From the NCBI GenBank assembly GCA_033439795.1, contig JAUTDP010000006.1:3100001-3164000 (forward strand): 64,000 nucleotides of DNA, written 5' to 3'. The notes beneath the pieces were generated by a model. It was not told where the DNA came from and did not search any database. It worked only from the letters and a program-made list of their open reading frames with translations. The stretch comes from Sordaria brevicollis (taxonomy: Eukaryota > Ascomycota > Sordariomycetes > Sordariales > Sordariaceae). Made by a program: the position numbers and the translations under genes. Below, in pieces: positions 61,864 to 64,000 of the stretch; position 1 is the stretch's first letter; each line of letters opens with the position of its first letter.

Positions 61864-64000
61864 GGGTCATTTTGAGATTACTCAACTCCTCTTTCTCTTC
61901 ATCTTCCGTTCTCCGCGGATGTCCTCTTTTTCTCTTCTCACTCCTTACAAAAAGTCATCATCCTCGACTGGTCGGGCGGTCAGCACCAGTTTGGCGGGTA
62001 TTCCCACCTTGCTCATTTCCACCATCTGGGGAATCCCCTGATTGCCCTCTCACATCTTCTCCAGATTCATTTCGCCCGCGTTGGTGGCTGAACTTTTGTT
62101 GCTACCTTTACACGTGTGCACGCCGTCAAGGCGCCCCGAGTACGCGAAACGTCGCATTCGAAAGATAACTCACAATCTCAGAAGTTTTTCTCTTCCATCC
62201 GTTTCCTCTGTTTGGGCAAAAGGCCGTTGGTTTTACCAGTGTAAAGCAACACAGTACTCGGTCACTCACAAATCTCACTGTTGCACCGATCTGGATTTAA
62301 TTACCGTGAGTGACTGTTAAGCACTGGCCTTCTCACTCCACGTGTTTTTACTTTTTTAAGACATGTTCACAAGAAGAGACACATAAAGGGGGCAGCACAT
62401 GATGATACCAAACACTGGCTGCTCAGCATCTCAAACAAGTTAAACAACCCCTTCTGCACATCTCTTTGTGCAAGGACAAGAATAGCACCAGCAATACTAC
62501 CGTCGGACATCGAACTTCGGAGTTGGTGATGGCGATCTTTTTTTTCTTTTCATCAGAAAGTCCATCCAGGCAGCAGAAACATCCATCACCCATCAGTCTC
62601 ATTATACCCAGCCGGCATCATGAGATCCATCTCACTCATCAGTCATCACAACCCATCACCTAGGTTATGGGAACCCTAGATCATCATCATCATCCTCCTC
62701 CTCATCATCCCAAATCTAACCCAGATCCCCGAAACCCCAGGACCCCCCGACCTAGCCAAGCTATCACCACGTGTCGGAAGGGAACCCATTTCCCGTTTTC
62801 CGTCATTTGGGTATGCCCCCCAAAGCTAGGACAACCTGGGTGTTATGATGGCAGGGGGTTCGTTAATGTAGTGATGAATGAGCCAGGGGGCTCCGGATAG
62901 GACCCTAGTGGGTAGTAGTCTTCCTGTCTTCATTCAGGTACATAACTCTTCGAAGGATACCTTCACTTGACTGGGACAGTGACCTTTGTGATCTCAAACT
63001 GAATCCCAAAAAGCTGAGCGCAAGCACACACAGAGATGCGACCACTGCAAAATCCCAGAATATAATGCCATTGTTAAGTCCCCAGGTTGTCTTTTTCCGC
63101 AGGCGTTTACGGACCACTCTCTGGCACTGAATGGATGGATGCGGCTTACACGCAATATCTATCTGCAACACGAATGGTCCAACTACGGAAAGTAGTCCAG
63201 CTCTTTTTACCCATTGATAGTCTTACGAAGTCAGAAAAAAAGGGAGTGAAAAACGCTTGGTTTCCTCGCGGTTGTTTTACGAACATCTACATAGTATCTC
63301 ACTTTCCAAATATTAAAACAATTATGCGCTTACTCGTACATTTGTCACAGTATATTACATGAACAGACACCCGGACACTCACACCAAATAGGTACTAACA
63401 ATAACAATACATAGCAGCTGGTAACGAAAGACGCTAGACTGGTTTTGAAATTTTGAGAAGAGGTCACGCTACAGTGTAGCTAAAATCGGAACATACTTAA
63501 TCGGCGTTAGTTGTCACTTGTCAATTTTCTGGGGGGGGGGGGGGGGGGCGTTTCTGGTGCCTGGCATTTTTGGTTTGGTTCTAGTGCCTTGCATATCTAC
63601 CCCTGAGTCTATATAAGATAAGTACCAAGTCCGGTAAAACGAGGCGTGAGAAACTCTAGGACCCTGCTTGCTTCTGCTTGCTTGCTTGCTTACTTGGTTT
63701 GGTCTAGGACTCTGGGTAGATGTACTAACTACATTGAGAGCGTATCCGATTTGGAGGAGGAGATTAAGAATGTTGCGATGGTTCCGCCATTCCGCACTTC
63801 CGCACTTCTGGGCCTTGTCAGACGATGTCTAACACTCTACAGATTTCCAGAAACACTCGACAACAACCAAGTCAGCGAGCGATGGATTTGGTCGATTCCT
63901 TGAGGTGTTGGTCTACATTGTTCAGGCCCGAAAGAGTTATCCGCAACTGATAACAGCTACGACTCTCTTGGAGCAAAGACGGACAAAAAGCCTACTACAA
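61864..64000. other. Unique flank right of the copia element, no gene recognised
   Basis: Normal base composition returns abruptly. Short ORFs occur on both strands. The best, 63171-62905 minus (88 residues with a hydrophobic stretch FWDFAVVASLCVLALSFLGF), has no neighbouring exon I can join. Small tandem runs are catcat near 62681-62711 and (CTTG)n near 63666-63691. No gene is supported. Confidence 0.45.
63531..63548 (+). repeat. Homopolymer of 18 G
   Basis: An uninterrupted poly(G) run. Its length may be uncertain in any assembly. Confidence 0.9.

Noticed and set aside
62905..63171. 88-codon minus-strand ORF with a membrane-like stretch
   Set aside because: There is a single short hydrophobic run, no neighbouring exon to join and no recognisable family.

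Overview
This is fungal nuclear DNA, almost certainly from Neurospora or a very close relative. Three things point there. The Galpha gene at 44353-45707 encodes a 356-residue group III subunit that I recognise as GNA-3. The genes have short GT-AG introns with CTAAC/CTGAC branch sites. Two long blocks are extremely AT-rich, full of TpA and stops, as expected from repeat-induced point mutation (RIP, C to T in repeats).

Layout. 1-17.4 kb is ordinary GC-rich gene DNA: a J-domain protein (minus, runs off the left edge), the HtrA-type protease nma111 (plus), a possibly broken small gene, a six-cysteine secreted protein (plus), a decayed inverted paralogue (minus), and the intact gene it resembles, a six-exon multi-pass membrane protein (plus). 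17.48-30.27 kb is a RIP-mutated block. I read it as a roughly 4.1 kb DNA transposon with 50-bp terminal inverted repeats and a perfect 8-bp target duplication, split by a complete 8,690-bp Ty3/gypsy LTR element. 30.3-48.7 kb is again gene DNA: a channel-like N-terminal fragment next to the transposon (minus), a mitochondrial K+/H+ exchange-related protein (minus), a regulator of phospholipase D of the SRF1 family (plus), cullin-1 (plus) and gna-3 (minus). 48.72-61.86 kb is a second RIP block: a Ty1/copia element on the minus strand with 181-bp LTRs, split by a complete 7,450-bp Ty3/gypsy element on the plus strand with 282-bp LTRs. The last 2.1 kb shows no gene I can support.

The genes are independent eukaryotic transcription units, not an operon. 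Several are core cell functions: protein quality control (J protein, nma111), SCF ubiquitin ligase scaffold (cullin-1), G-protein and cAMP signalling (gna-3), phospholipid signalling (SRF1 family) and mitochondrial cation balance. They sit between two transposon graveyards that in Neurospora would be expected to be methylated heterochromatin. The most unusual content is the pair of nested transposons with all four target-site duplications readable, the RIP gradient at their edges, the inverted decayed paralogue at 10.8-12.5 kb, and the channel gene fragment beside the DNA transposon. I saw no tRNA, rRNA or CRISPR array.
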